DNA of 22,565 nucleotides. It comes from Stentor coeruleus (lineage: Eukaryota > Ciliophora > Heterotrichea > Heterotrichida > Stentoridae). Shown one piece after another: positions 8,110 through 17,983 of this stretch. A program made the translations under genes and the position numbers. The notes under the pieces are model-generated. The model had not been told where the DNA came from. It saw nothing but the letters and a program-made list of their open reading frames with translations, and ran no database searches. Numbering within the stretch: the first letter of the stretch is position 1; each line of letters opens with the position of its first letter. Where the stretch lies: the NCBI GenBank assembly GCA_001970955.1, contig MPUH01001159.1:1-22565 (forward strand), given 5' to 3'.

Positions 8110-11100
8110 TTATAGAAACTGGAGGGTTTCTCTTAAAAGGTCTTCAAAGATTGAATTCGATGTAAAGATTTTCAACTGAGTTTCTTCTTCTTCATAGATC
8201 AACCAGTTTGGTTCTTCATCTCTTACATCAAAACATAAAAGCGAACTCATTTTTTCTTCTCTTATAGCTTGAAGGCGATCATCATCATTTTGACTTTCAA
8301 AACTGTGGAAACATCCTGCACGGCAAGAACTCCATTTCATTAAATAAGCCGTTATACGTGTGAAAACATTTTCTAGTTCAGATTCTCCAAATAAAATCCT
8401 TGGACTGTTACACCAAGGATCAGGTATACCATTAATACCAAATGGTCTAATATAATTTAAAGCTTCATTAATACAATCAAACATCATCTGCAAATAAATC
8501 TGTCTACTTGGTATATCAAGTGATTGAAACATCATTTTAAGTTCTGAACAAAGTTCTGAAGGAAGTATCAATTCCAAAGTTGGGAATTTCGATAACACAT
8601 CTGAACTCGTATCTTGTAACATCGCTAATTTACTTATAGGTTCAGTGAATATTGGTGTATTTATTGCTTCAAGTACTTCAACTTCATTATCTTTAAGTTC
8701 TCTTGCCATAGAGTCTAAATAAGCTAAAATAAATTCTACACTAGGATCAACTTCTTTTTCTATATCTTTAAATGATATGGATTTTAAAAAAAGTTTTATT
8801 TCTTGAGCTAAGATTTCAGGAATAATATCTTCGGTGTTTGTTTCATTATAATTACTATTTTGTATAATTTCACACATAGTTTGTTCAGGGTTTTTAGTTT
8901 TTTGGGATGGTTTATCGAATTTAGCTTGATTTTTTTCGATAAGGGCTATGAAGTTAAATGGCTCGTCTTTTTCTGATATGATTTCAGGGGAGTTGTCTGG
9001 AATTCCTATGATTTTATTTAAATAGTCAAGATTTTTAGAATGCTTTTCTGGGTTTTTACTGCATTTTGATAGGACTTCAGCAGCTTCGTTGAGGATTTCT
9101 GTTGTTTTAGCTAGTGTATCTTTGCTATAAGGGCTTGTGTCTATAGAAAATTCAGAAAGCTCATCTGAAGTTGGAGAGAGGAGGATTTTTATATGATCTT
9201 TTGGGGATTTTGCAGCAGGACTAGGGGTTTTATTAGTTTTTTCTATATAACTTGGGGTGTTTTCAAGTATTTTTTCTATTTTCTCAGGGTAATCAAATAG
9301 TTTTTCTATATTTTCTGGGAACAAAGCACTAGTTTTATTCTCTTTTACCCCTTTTTTCAAACTTTTTGTCTGTTCCTTTGGAGATTTTTCCAGCAGCTCT
9401 GGGAGTTTTAATAGATTTTTGCATTCTCCCAGTTTTTTATACTCAGGTTTCTCTTGGTTTTTCTTATCATTTTCTATAACTTTTGCTATAATTGGGTTGT
9501 TTTTACTTGAAGATGAGACAAATTCAGGGTTTTCGAAAGAAAGTGATTTTTTATCAGTATTTATAGGGGCTATACGTGGAGACATCCTTGGTGAAGGTTT
9601 TGGTGATATTCTTGGAGAAGCTTTTGGGTAAGTTTCATTGATATTTTTAGGCTTTTGGGTGTTATGTGGGCTAATCATAGGGTTTTCAGGTAGATTTTGG
9701 TTTTGCTTTATGGTTTCAGGGGTTTTAGTTATAGAATCTTCAAGATTTTTATTAGATTTAAGTTTTTCTTGAGGGTTTTTATATTCAGAAGAACTTGTTT
9801 TGGAATTTTCTAAAGACTTTTTAAGGAAAATTTTGCTTATTGGGGATTCTGAATCAGAACTTGAGTCAGATGAGTATTCGGAATAGAATTTGGAACTGAG
9901 TTTTAGCGCTTGGAGCTTTTCAGCGTATGATGTTGGAGTTTTTTTTAAATTATTTATAGCTGGTAGGGGTTCTTTTAGTAGGTTTTGTTTTAGATCTTGA
10001 GGTTTGTTTTCTATGATTGGCATTAGGTTTTTTATTGACTGTTGGGTTTTATCATAAGGGTTTGAAATTACTATTTTTTGTTCTTGAGGTTTGTCGTTAT
10101 AAGTAAAACTTGAGTCGATAGTTTTGTTTATTGTAACTTGTTTGGATTCTTGAGTTTTTTCATTAGAAATCTGAGGATTTGTTATTAACCAGGAATCTTT
10201 AGTTTCTTGTGGTTTGTTAAAATTTGTTGAAAAGTTTGGTTTTAGGTCTTGGGTTTTTTCTAAAATAGGGTCTTGAGCTGGGATGATTTCATTGATTTTT
10301 TCAGGGAGAAATACTTGAGTTTCTTTGATTTCAGGTACTTTTTTTGGGCTTGGAATCAGAACTGGCTTAGAGTCTTGGCTTTTTTCCAGATTAGTAAATA
10401 AATTTTGTTGAGTTTTTTCACTTGTAGGAGTTTTATTAGTTTGTGTATATAAATCAGAGTTTTTTATAGGTATTTCTGGTTTAGTATATTGAGTTTGTGG
10501 ATTGTGAGGACTTTTTTCTGTATTTGTATTTGAAGAAGGTTTAATGAAATTTGAGATTTCTTCAGTTTTTAATGTGGTTGGCTTTGATTCTTGAGATTTT
10601 ATGCTATTGGTTATTAGACTTGGAATAGATTCTTGGGATATAATGCTATTGGTTATTGGGGTTGGATTTAACTCTTGGGACCATGTATTGATTACTGGAC
10701 TTGATTTCAGTTCTTGAGATTTAATGCTATTGATTATTGGAATTGATTCTTGGGATACTATATTACTGATTGTTTGGGGTAGCTTTGATTCTTGTGGTTT
10801 TATAGCATTGATATTAACCTGATGCTTAATTTCTAATGATTTTTTTGATGAAGAAAACATATTTTTAGCTTCATTTAATTTCGGTCCTTGAGGGCTTATT
10901 TTGGTTTCTTGGTTTTCTTCATTATAAAAAGTTGTTTTAGTTTTTTTGTCTTCGTTTTTTATAATGAATTGCTCGACTGGGCTGTAGTTTTTATCTGAAA
11001 AGTCTTCAGGTATTTCAAATGATTTAGCTTTAGTTTTAATTTTCACAGACTGAATTTCTTCTGTGTTTTTAATTAATGGTTTATTTGTTATAGGGTTTTT

Positions 11101-13516
11101 TTGGTCTATAGGTGGATATTTTTGAGATAGTGGCTTAGAATTTGGTATATCCTGTATTTTTAGGTCTACTGATGATACTTTTAAAGAATTTTCTTCATTT
11201 AAAGCGACTTTATTTGCCATTATATTATAAGAATCTCTAACTTTTGGTAATAATATCACAGTATCCGGTTTTGGTTCAGGAATATTAGTAGGATTTACTA
11301 ATGTGTTTTTAACTTGCAAACCAAAATCATCTATTTTTGTATTAGGAACAAGTATTTCCCTATCTTCAATCTTGTATATGGTTTCTATATCATTTTTTAA
11401 TCTAAAATCATCATAATCATCATCTTCTTCTTCAGAACTTTCATCGTCACTCTTTTTATTACCCTTACCTTTAGTTTTCGATTTTTCTATCTTAGCTCTA
11501 ACCAATTCCTCCCACATCTGATCTATTTTCCCTTTATCTTTTTTATCATTTTCTATCTCCTTTCCACTACCCTCTTTTATTCTCTCCTGACTTTTTATAT
11601 TAAATCCCACATCTTCCTTCTTTTCCTCCTCAAATCTTTTACCTACAACAACAATTTTATCTTCATCTCTTTTATACCCAATATCTTTATTATCTTTTTT
11701 CTGTAAATCAATTACCCACTGTGTATTCATATCAGAATCTGCTTCTGAATAATCTGCACTTTCACTTGTATTATCCTCATAATATTCTTCTGATGCTTGT
11801 TCATATATATCTGAGCCTTCAATTTCAATTTCACTTTCTACTTTAATAATTTCTTTTTCTTTTTCCTTACTTTTATCTTTACTACTACTATCATCATCAT
11901 CATCTTCTTCATAATCCTCTTCATCATTATCACTTTCAAACTCATCATTTTTCAATAAAGACAAAGTTAAAGGAGGAACTTTCGGGGCTTTTTTAGGTTC
12001 ATTTTTCTGTATTTTTTCTTCCACATTCTCTAAAGTTTCAGACGAAGACTCTTCAGTAACTATAACAGTTCTATATTTAACATCATCATAATTTTCATTA
12101 TCATCTTCTGGAGTATGCCCATTTGTCCTAATTTTAAAATCGAATTCTTTTTGTGATTTCATAATCCGAGCTTTGAAATCTTCAACAAATTGACTGTTGA
12201 TTCCTGAGTATTTTGATTCTAATAAATTTACCCATTCCCCACGATCGGTACAAAGGTCATTAACAGGAGATTCTGAGCTTGATGAAAATTCTGGTGATGA
12301 GGATTTTGAATATAAAGTTAAATTAGAAGCTTTTGGATTTATAAATTGCATAAAACGCTTATGGCTTTGTAAAGTTGATGATTTTAATGCTTCTTGATCT
12401 TTCTGTCTTTCTTTATGAGGCTTTTTTGATTTTTTCCTACGTTTGGTTGTAGGTTTTTCTTTATCTGACAGTAAAGGTTTTGATTTTTTTAATGTTTTTT
12501 TCGGTTTTGGAAGCTTGCGGGATTTTTCAAGAAGATCTAAACTATTGATTCTTTCCCGTTCACGAAAATCCTCTTCAATCTTTTTGTTGAGTTTTTCCAT
12601 AAAAAGCTTTTTTTTCTTCTCTTTTATATAAGCTTGGATTGTTGCAGATTTTTTACTTTTCATACTTTTAATATCTTTTGTATTTTGATCTTTTAAATCT
12701 TTTAAATCCTTTAAATCCTTATATTCCTTAAACTCTTTCGGTCCTTTCAACTCTTTCTGCATTTTTTTATCATAACCTTTCATCGGCTTCATAACATCTT
12801 GACTAATCTTATTCCTCAGGGATCTTTGGATTAACTCAAGATCATTCCTAGCTTTTTCCTCTTCATTTGTCCTATAAATAGGAATATTTTTTACTTTATT
12901 CCTAATTTCTTTATTAGAACTTTTCTCTAACATCATCTCCCCAGGTTGGCTTTCTGTAATACTTTTCCTATGAACTTTTTTCAACTTAACCTTTTTACAT
13001 TCATGAGGATTTTTTTCNTAACTTAACCTTTTTACATTCATGAGGATTTTTTTCTTCTATTAACTTAACAAGACAATCACCTTTACAAATACTTGTTTGT
13101 GAAGGTGATTCAAATAAAAATTTCTTATTCTTACCAGTTTTATTTTTTTCTGTCTTACCTTCAGCATCTTTATTCTTTTTTGTTTTATCTTTTCCTAATG
13201 GAAGCATATTCATTGGTGATGGTAAGTTTGTATAAGGATTTTTATTATTAATTTTCATATGCTTTATTGGACCTCTTAATGGTGAACGGCTTATTGATTT
13301 GGATCTTATATCTTCATAATGTCTTGGTTTTGAAAACTTGTTTGCTTCAATGATTTTTGGTTTAGATTTCTGTTGTTGGCTTACTTTTAGGGTTTGGGAT
13401 GTGTTGATTTTTCTACCGATGATTTTGGAAGTTTTTGATGAGGGGAGAACTTTTTGAAGCAGTTCATCGTAAGTGTATGCTTCTTTTTTTGAGGGGATTT
13501 CATTTGAACTTTCCAT
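8110..13516 (-). CDS. Giant low-complexity protein with DUF4378/TRM-like C-terminus (frame broken by assembly scar)
   Basis: Two overlapping minus-strand frames (13516 to about 13001 and 13041 to 8110) are one gene interrupted by a duplicated 35-bp block and an N at 12983-13054. Both frames encode EKNPHECKKVKL at the junction. Removing 37 bases gives one frame of 1789 residues. Most of it is disordered: basic Lys-rich N-terminal part with SRSPLRG, a KDLKDLKDL repeat, an acidic stretch (DEEDYEEDDDDD), SQES repeats, and PSPRMSPR motifs. An ordered island (GEWVNLLESKYSG) lies near 12230. The last 209 residues (8110-8739) look folded. RQIYLQMMFDCINEALNYI and a following PW resemble plant DUF4378, and the extreme C-terminus IFEDLLRETLQFL resembles the M2 motif that binds TON1 in TRM proteins. 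A cytoskeletal or basal-body scaffold is inferred. The start at 13516 is the first in-frame ATG. Confidence 0.7.
10575..10815 (-). repeat. Imperfect tandem repeat coding for SQES units
   Basis: Inside the large minus-strand gene, about five imperfect units of 13-15 codons are repeated in frame. Each begins SQES or SQEL, followed by a Pro/Ile/Thr/Asn stretch (for example SQESIPSLITNSIK and SQELNPTPITNSII). The DNA is also similar between units. They probably arose by slippage or unequal exchange and are disordered spacer or multivalent short motifs. Confidence 0.75.
12690..12725 (-). repeat. 9-bp codon repeat (Lys-Asp-Leu)
   Basis: A short in-frame repeat in the large minus-strand gene codes for YKDLKDLKDLKD. 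The 9-bp period fits replication slippage in a Lys-rich disordered region. Confidence 0.7.
12983..13054. repeat. 35-bp exact direct duplication around a single N (assembly join)
   Basis: Bases 12983-13017 are repeated exactly at 13020-13054, including a run of seven T, with N at 13018 and one T between. The offset is 37, which shifts the reading frame of the large minus-strand gene. An unmerged overlap of two contig ends, padded with one N, explains everything. A real tandem duplication is possible but would leave the gene broken. Confidence 0.85.
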
Positions 13517-14547
13517 GTTATTATTATATGAGGTGGTTTTTGCAGTTTTATAACAAATTATGTTAAGATATAAGAGATATTTAATTAGTGTGAGATTGTG
13601 TGTTTAGATATTATAAAAGGTTAATAGGAAAATGTAGGTGTAGGCTTAAGGAAAGTTTGGATATTTAAAGAGGAATATAAGGGTGGTATATGAATTTTAT
13701 TTAGAAATTTAAGATGAAGATTGTGATTGTTAATAGATAGAAATGATAGTTTTGTGTGATTATGAGGATGGGTTGAATTGTTATGTGATTAGGATATATG
13801 AAAAATGAAATAAATTTTAATGCTTATATTGTAATTATAGGGTTTATTCAAATATTAGTATTTATGGTAAATGATAATATAGTTGAATAATTTTAGGTTT
13901 AGATTTTATATATCATGTTAGTGACTAAAAAATTGAATCTTATAATATGGGTTGTGTTTATATTTTAATAAAAATTCATATAAGTAATACTTTTTAGTTT
14001 TATTCAAGGCTAATTTTCTTGTCAATTTCTCTATAGCATATGAGTATTCTCGGCTAAATTTTATATTAATGCATGAGATATAAAAGTATTTAAGTAGGAA
14101 ACACAAATTAAAAAATTAAGTATTTTTAGAGTTTATAAACAACTTAAAGCTTATCTTATAACGACTTTGAGATTTAGAATGCACCAAATATGTTTAATCT
14201 ACATAGTTTTTAAATTCGATTCTTTATTCGCATTAAATATCTTGTCTTTCTAATAAACATACTTTAATAAAAGATGTTGAATTATTATCATCAGATACAA
14301 CTGATATATCCAAAGCACCAAATTCCTCAACAAATAAATCAAATTAATTTTGTTAGGTACTTTAGGAAAAAGTTCGACTGATATTTAAGTAAAAGTTTGT
14401 TTTTCATTTCAGAGTATCACCTGAAGTTATTATTTCTTATAATAAAATACTAGCATCATTATACATAATTCTCAATATGACATACTGCAATCTAGCTAAT
14501 TTTGCTTATACTCATATTATTTCTTAAAGGATAAACAATAATTAAAT
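13517..14547. other. 1-kb divergent intergenic region
   Basis: This separates the large minus-strand gene from the zinc-finger/kelch gene. The first 300 bp are G-rich and C-poor on the plus strand (13621-13680: about 16 G, 1 C), i.e. C-rich on the minus strand, as expected upstream of the minus gene. CATATAA (minus strand, 13524-13530) lies just before its ATG. The rest is AT-rich. A 62-codon minus-strand frame at 13918-14106 and a short open stretch around 14255-14346 are too short and featureless to call. CATATTA at 14513-14519 precedes the plus gene. No RNA gene seen. Confidence 0.5.
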
Positions 14548-15954
14548 ATGAGTAGCTGTTCGGTTTGCAGTAATGATTGCACAGTGTGTTGCTGTGCTAG
14601 TTTGTTCTGCGAATCATGTATTGGGTTACACATCATGAATATCACAGAATCCAAGCACAAGCCTTTAATGCTAAACATGCCTCGAGACTCTTTATTGACA
14701 GAAGCAATTAGGTCACGTCTAACAAATGAAATCTTAGAGCTTGAAGAGTTCAGAAGATCTTTCACTGGATCTCTCACATCTTTCCTAAATTCCTTACGTA
14801 AAGAAATAGATGAATTTGGAGAGAAAATTACTCTTGATTTTATGCAAAAATACCGTCAGATCTTAACCGAATTACAACAAGCTTGTTCATGCTTATACAC
14901 AAACAACGTTAAAAACGATATAGTTGACTATTTCTCAGAATGCTGCAACAAAGAAGATGTCAAAAAAATCAGGTTCGTAAAAAAAGATATATCACTACCA
15001 ATCCTCATTTTAAAAGAACAGCTTGCAAAATGTATGAGTTTTGATATCCTCATAGGGAATTTTACCAAAGAAGAACTCTCAAAAAGGTCTTCAATCGATT
15101 TACGAACCAACCCAGAAAACAATGAAATCAGTGAAAAAATTTTCAGGGCCCAATCAGTTATCGACCCTGTTCCCAACAATCGTTTTAGGGTTTTAAACGT
15201 CCCAAGACCAATTTTTCATACCGTTCATACCGTAATTTCATATACTGGTAAAATCCTCTCATATGAAGTTAAGCAAAAAATCGTCAGTGAAATAGTTTTC
15301 GACCGGGTAAAATTCCCTTCAAAAGCAGCATGGTCTTTAACTAAAGATGGAAAACTAATAATAACAGGAGGTTATGATGATGATGCAAAGAAAAACGCAT
15401 TTTCTGTAATGTTATTTGAAAGAAAATATGAAGAAATATCAAAACTGAACACAGCAAGGTATAATCATAGTCAAATAACTGTGGATCAGAATGTTTTTGT
15501 CATTGGAGGAGCGAATAGAAAGTCTATTTCTGAATGTGAAAGGTATAGTTTAGAGAAGAAAAAGTGGTTTAAATTTGGAAGTTTAGTTGTTGCTAGAGAA
15601 TCTCCTAGTATCGCTTGTATACTTGGGAAAATATATGTTGCTGGAGGAAATGGTATTGAGACTATTGAATATGCTAATTTAGCTAAAGAGAAATTCGAAT
15701 TATTAATGCTAAGACTTCCTGGACCTGGTAGATGTAATATGTTTTCCTATGAAAATCAACTTTTTATTATACATAAAGGAAAGTATATTACAATTAGTAT
15801 CCCATCACATATATATACACAAGTTGGGCAGAGTAAGGAACATAATTATTGGACCCCAGCTGAATATTTGATTAGTGAAGGGCATGTTTACTGGAGTTCG
15901 TTTGGACAGTTTATCAATTTTGACTTGGAAACTAAAGATTTTGTCCCGCTTTGA
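14548..15954 (+). CDS. B-box-like zinc-finger and kelch-repeat protein
   Basis: The 468-residue protein has three parts. Residues 4-37 are cysteine/histidine-rich (CSVCSNDCTVCCC, then FCESC, then H28 and H37), a spacing resembling a B-box or similar two-zinc module but not an exact match. Residues 50-165 are mostly helical and probably coiled coil. Residues 255-468 form kelch-type beta-propeller blades: IITGGYDDD (271-279), VFVIGGANRKSISECERY (316-333) with W340 placed as in kelch, and IYVAGGNGIETIEY (362-375), plus weaker blades after 390. The order resembles TRIM-like proteins without an obvious RING, so it may be a substrate or cytoskeletal adaptor; ligase activity is not supported. The start follows an in-frame TAA. 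The stop is TGA directly followed by in-frame TAA, so reading TGA as tryptophan would add just one residue. Confidence 0.8.
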   Translation: MSSCSVCSNDCTVCCCASLFCESCIGLHIMNITESKHKPLMLNMPRDSLLTEAIRSRLTNEILELEEFRRSFTGSLTSFLNSLRKEIDEFGEKITLDFMQKYRQILTELQQACSCLYTNNVKNDIVDYFSECCNKEDVKKIRFVKKDISLPILILKEQLAKCMSFDILIGNFTKEELSKRSSIDLRTNPENNEISEKIFRAQSVIDPVPNNRFRVLNVPRPIFHTVHTVISYTGKILSYEVKQKIVSEIVFDRVKFPSKAAWSLTKDGKLIITGGYDDDAKKNAFSVMLFERKYEEISKLNTARYNHSQITVDQNVFVIGGANRKSISECERYSLEKKKWFKFGSLVVARESPSIACILGKIYVAGGNGIETIEYANLAKEKFELLMLRLPGPGRCNMFSYENQLFIIHKGKYITISIPSHIYTQVGQSKEHNYWTPAEYLISEGHVYWSSFGQFINFDLETKDFVPL

Positions 15955-16309
15955 TAATTTTTAATATTTTTGAGGTTTAAAATTATGCTGTGGGTGTGGT
16001 TTTATGAATAAGTTGATGTAAAAAATATTTAGATTTATGTAAAAAATATGTGAAGTGGGAGTAAGGTTTAAAGATTTTTAAGAATTTGGACTAATAATAG
16101 AATACTTGCGAAGAAAAAAGAGTAGTTTAAGGTTGGAATGAAATTATAAGAAGTTTAGACTTGGAGGATTATAGAAAAGAGGAAGAAAATTATAAGAAAA
16201 ATGCTTAAGTTTCAATATTTCTTTTCAAAACCATAAACTATTTAAAGGTAAGATAGTTATAAGCCGATATTAATTATCTTAACTTTTCATGTAATATATA
16301 AAAAAATAA
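15955..16309 (+). other. Intergenic region before the phosphatase gene
   Basis: No gene found. The first 200 bp are G-rich on the plus strand, as downstream of other plus genes. The C-rich upstream signature is weak here, perhaps because the gap is short. TATATAAAA at 16295-16303 lies 7 nt before the phosphatase ATG. Confidence 0.45.
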
Positions 16310-17983
16310 ATGGAACCCCATGTAGTTCATCTAAGGTGTCCAGAAGTTGAGACAATTGATGAAATCGGTGTTGGTCGTACAGAGATGGTCTTAAGATTCA
16401 ATGAAGGGATGTATAAAGGTCGATTTCTTTACGTCAAAACAGATGTAACCTAAAATCAGATAGAAGGTGAACGAATAGGCAGTGGTAATCCAGAAGAATT
16501 CAACACAACAACTTACATAGAAAACGCAGGGTTATCAGAAATCCACTGTATGATTCTTTTTAACGAAGAGCTCTCAGAATATATTCTCGTCAATGCTACA
16601 GCCCAAAACTCAGGAACTTGGGTCAAAATAACCCCAAACCAGTTCTCATGTAAAAAAATCATCCAAAATTCCTTTTTCAAAATCGCAGAATTGGATTTTT
16701 TCATATCATCTGGACCAAGTTATTCTTTAGAACAAGTTGCCAAAACTTTGATTACTGAGAAATTCCAAAGATTTTTTACAAATGCTAAAGAGTTTATTTC
16801 GCTTAATGTAGATGGACTTGAACTAGATAGTCATGATAAGTATGAGTTAAAAGAAGAAATTGGAAGATTGAAGAGTTTACCTGAGAACTTGAGATCTTTA
16901 GTGTTTACTGCCGAGAATATCAGCTTTGAAGTCCATTATAAGCCGATTCGTATTGGCAACATGGGTAATTGTGACGTAAGTATTCCTTATAGTAGCGATT
17001 ACTTTATTACATTACAGTACATTCATCCTAATTATTACTTAGAACCTTCTGAAAACTGTCCAGTTTACCAAAAACTTAAACATGAAGAAGAATTCGTCCT
17101 TTGTCCAGGGAATATTTTTAAAGTTGGTAAAATCGAATTCCTAGCTAGTAGGTTTAATGTTGGAAGATGGTCGCATATAGGCAAACGTCAAGCAATGGAA
17201 GATGCAGACGTCATATGCCATAACCTTTTCACATACGAAGATCTCCCTATAGGTTTCTATTCAGTTTATGATGGCCATGGTGGTTCTCAATGTTCCCAAT
17301 TTCTTAAAAAAAACCTACATCCAACATTACGAAGACTTATTCTAAGTAGTCCTTCTAGATGTTCAGATGTCATGAACACCTTACGTTCATCAATTCTTTT
17401 AGCTTTTGCTGAAGTTGATGCAAGATTTGAAGAAGAAAACCCTGATCTTTGTACATCAGTTGGTTCAGCAGCTATAATTTGTCTAATACTTGGTGATAGG
17501 ATTATTACAGCTAATCTTGGGGATAGTCGTGCTGTACTTTGTAGAAATGGACAAGCTATTGAATTATCAATTGATCATAAACCAGATAATTCTAAAGAGC
17601 TTAATAGGATACTTAGTCATGGGGGTTCAGTTATGCTTGGGAGGATTGATTCGAAATTAGCAGTGTCTAGAGCTTTTGGGGATTTTGAATTTAAAAATGG
17701 TAGTAGAGGATCACTTGTTAGTATTGAACCTGATATTACACAGATTTTTATTAACCCTATTCATGATGAGTTTTTAGTTATTGGATGTGATGGACTTTTT
17801 GAAGCGTATTCTAGTCAGGATCTTGTTGAAATTATTAGAGAGAGGTTAGCGAATATGCCTGAAACTGAACAAGACCCTAATCGGGTTATTAGAGAACTTG
17901 TTAATGAAGCGGTGTTTGAGAATAGGACTAGTGATAATGTTACGGCACTGCTTATTACGTTGTCTAGCGCGATTTGCCTTTAG
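16310..17983 (+). CDS. FHA-domain protein phosphatase 2C (two exons)
   Basis: Exons 16310-16444 and 16460-17983 give 552 residues once the 15-nt intron is removed. Both exons share a frame, and the only obstacle is a TAA inside the intron. The ATG follows an in-frame TAA. N-terminal FHA domain (about 26-125): RIGSG at 50-54, SEIH at 71-74, then NSGTWVKI near 95-102, the usual phosphothreonine-binding positions. A second, degenerate FHA-like unit (about 198-276; IRIGNMGNCDVSI) lacks the S-x-x-H motif. The PP2C domain (280-552) has all metal and catalytic landmarks: AMED (290-293), VYDGHGG (314-320), GSAA (380-383), ANLGDSRAVL (396-405), DHKP (417-420), SRAFGD (448-453), CDGLFE (488-493) and TSDNVTA (535-541). 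It should be an active Mg/Mn-dependent Ser/Thr phosphatase recruited to phosphorylated partners. Plant KAPP has an FHA-PP2C order too. A caller that ignores tiny introns would start at 16550 and lose half the first FHA domain. Confidence 0.93.
16445..16459 (+). other. 15-nt spliceosomal intron
   Basis: The sequence GTAACCTAAAATCAG has GT and AG ends and an internal TAAAA that could hold the branch-point A. It contains an in-frame TAA and is a multiple of three, so retention would stop translation rather than shift the frame. Removal joins the two halves of an FHA domain exactly between GRFLYVKTD and IEGERIGSG. The size is the known heterotrich intron size. Confidence 0.9.

Noticed and set aside
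13918..14106. 62-codon minus-strand frame in the intergenic region
   Set aside because: It has low-information AT-rich content, no family resemblance and no upstream signature; most likely chance.
14255..14346. Open stretch encoding a plausible peptide ending in TAA, possible upstream exon of the kelch gene or gene remnant
   Set aside because: It is only about 30 codons between stops, with no ATG and no splice partner that fits a 15-16 nt intron.
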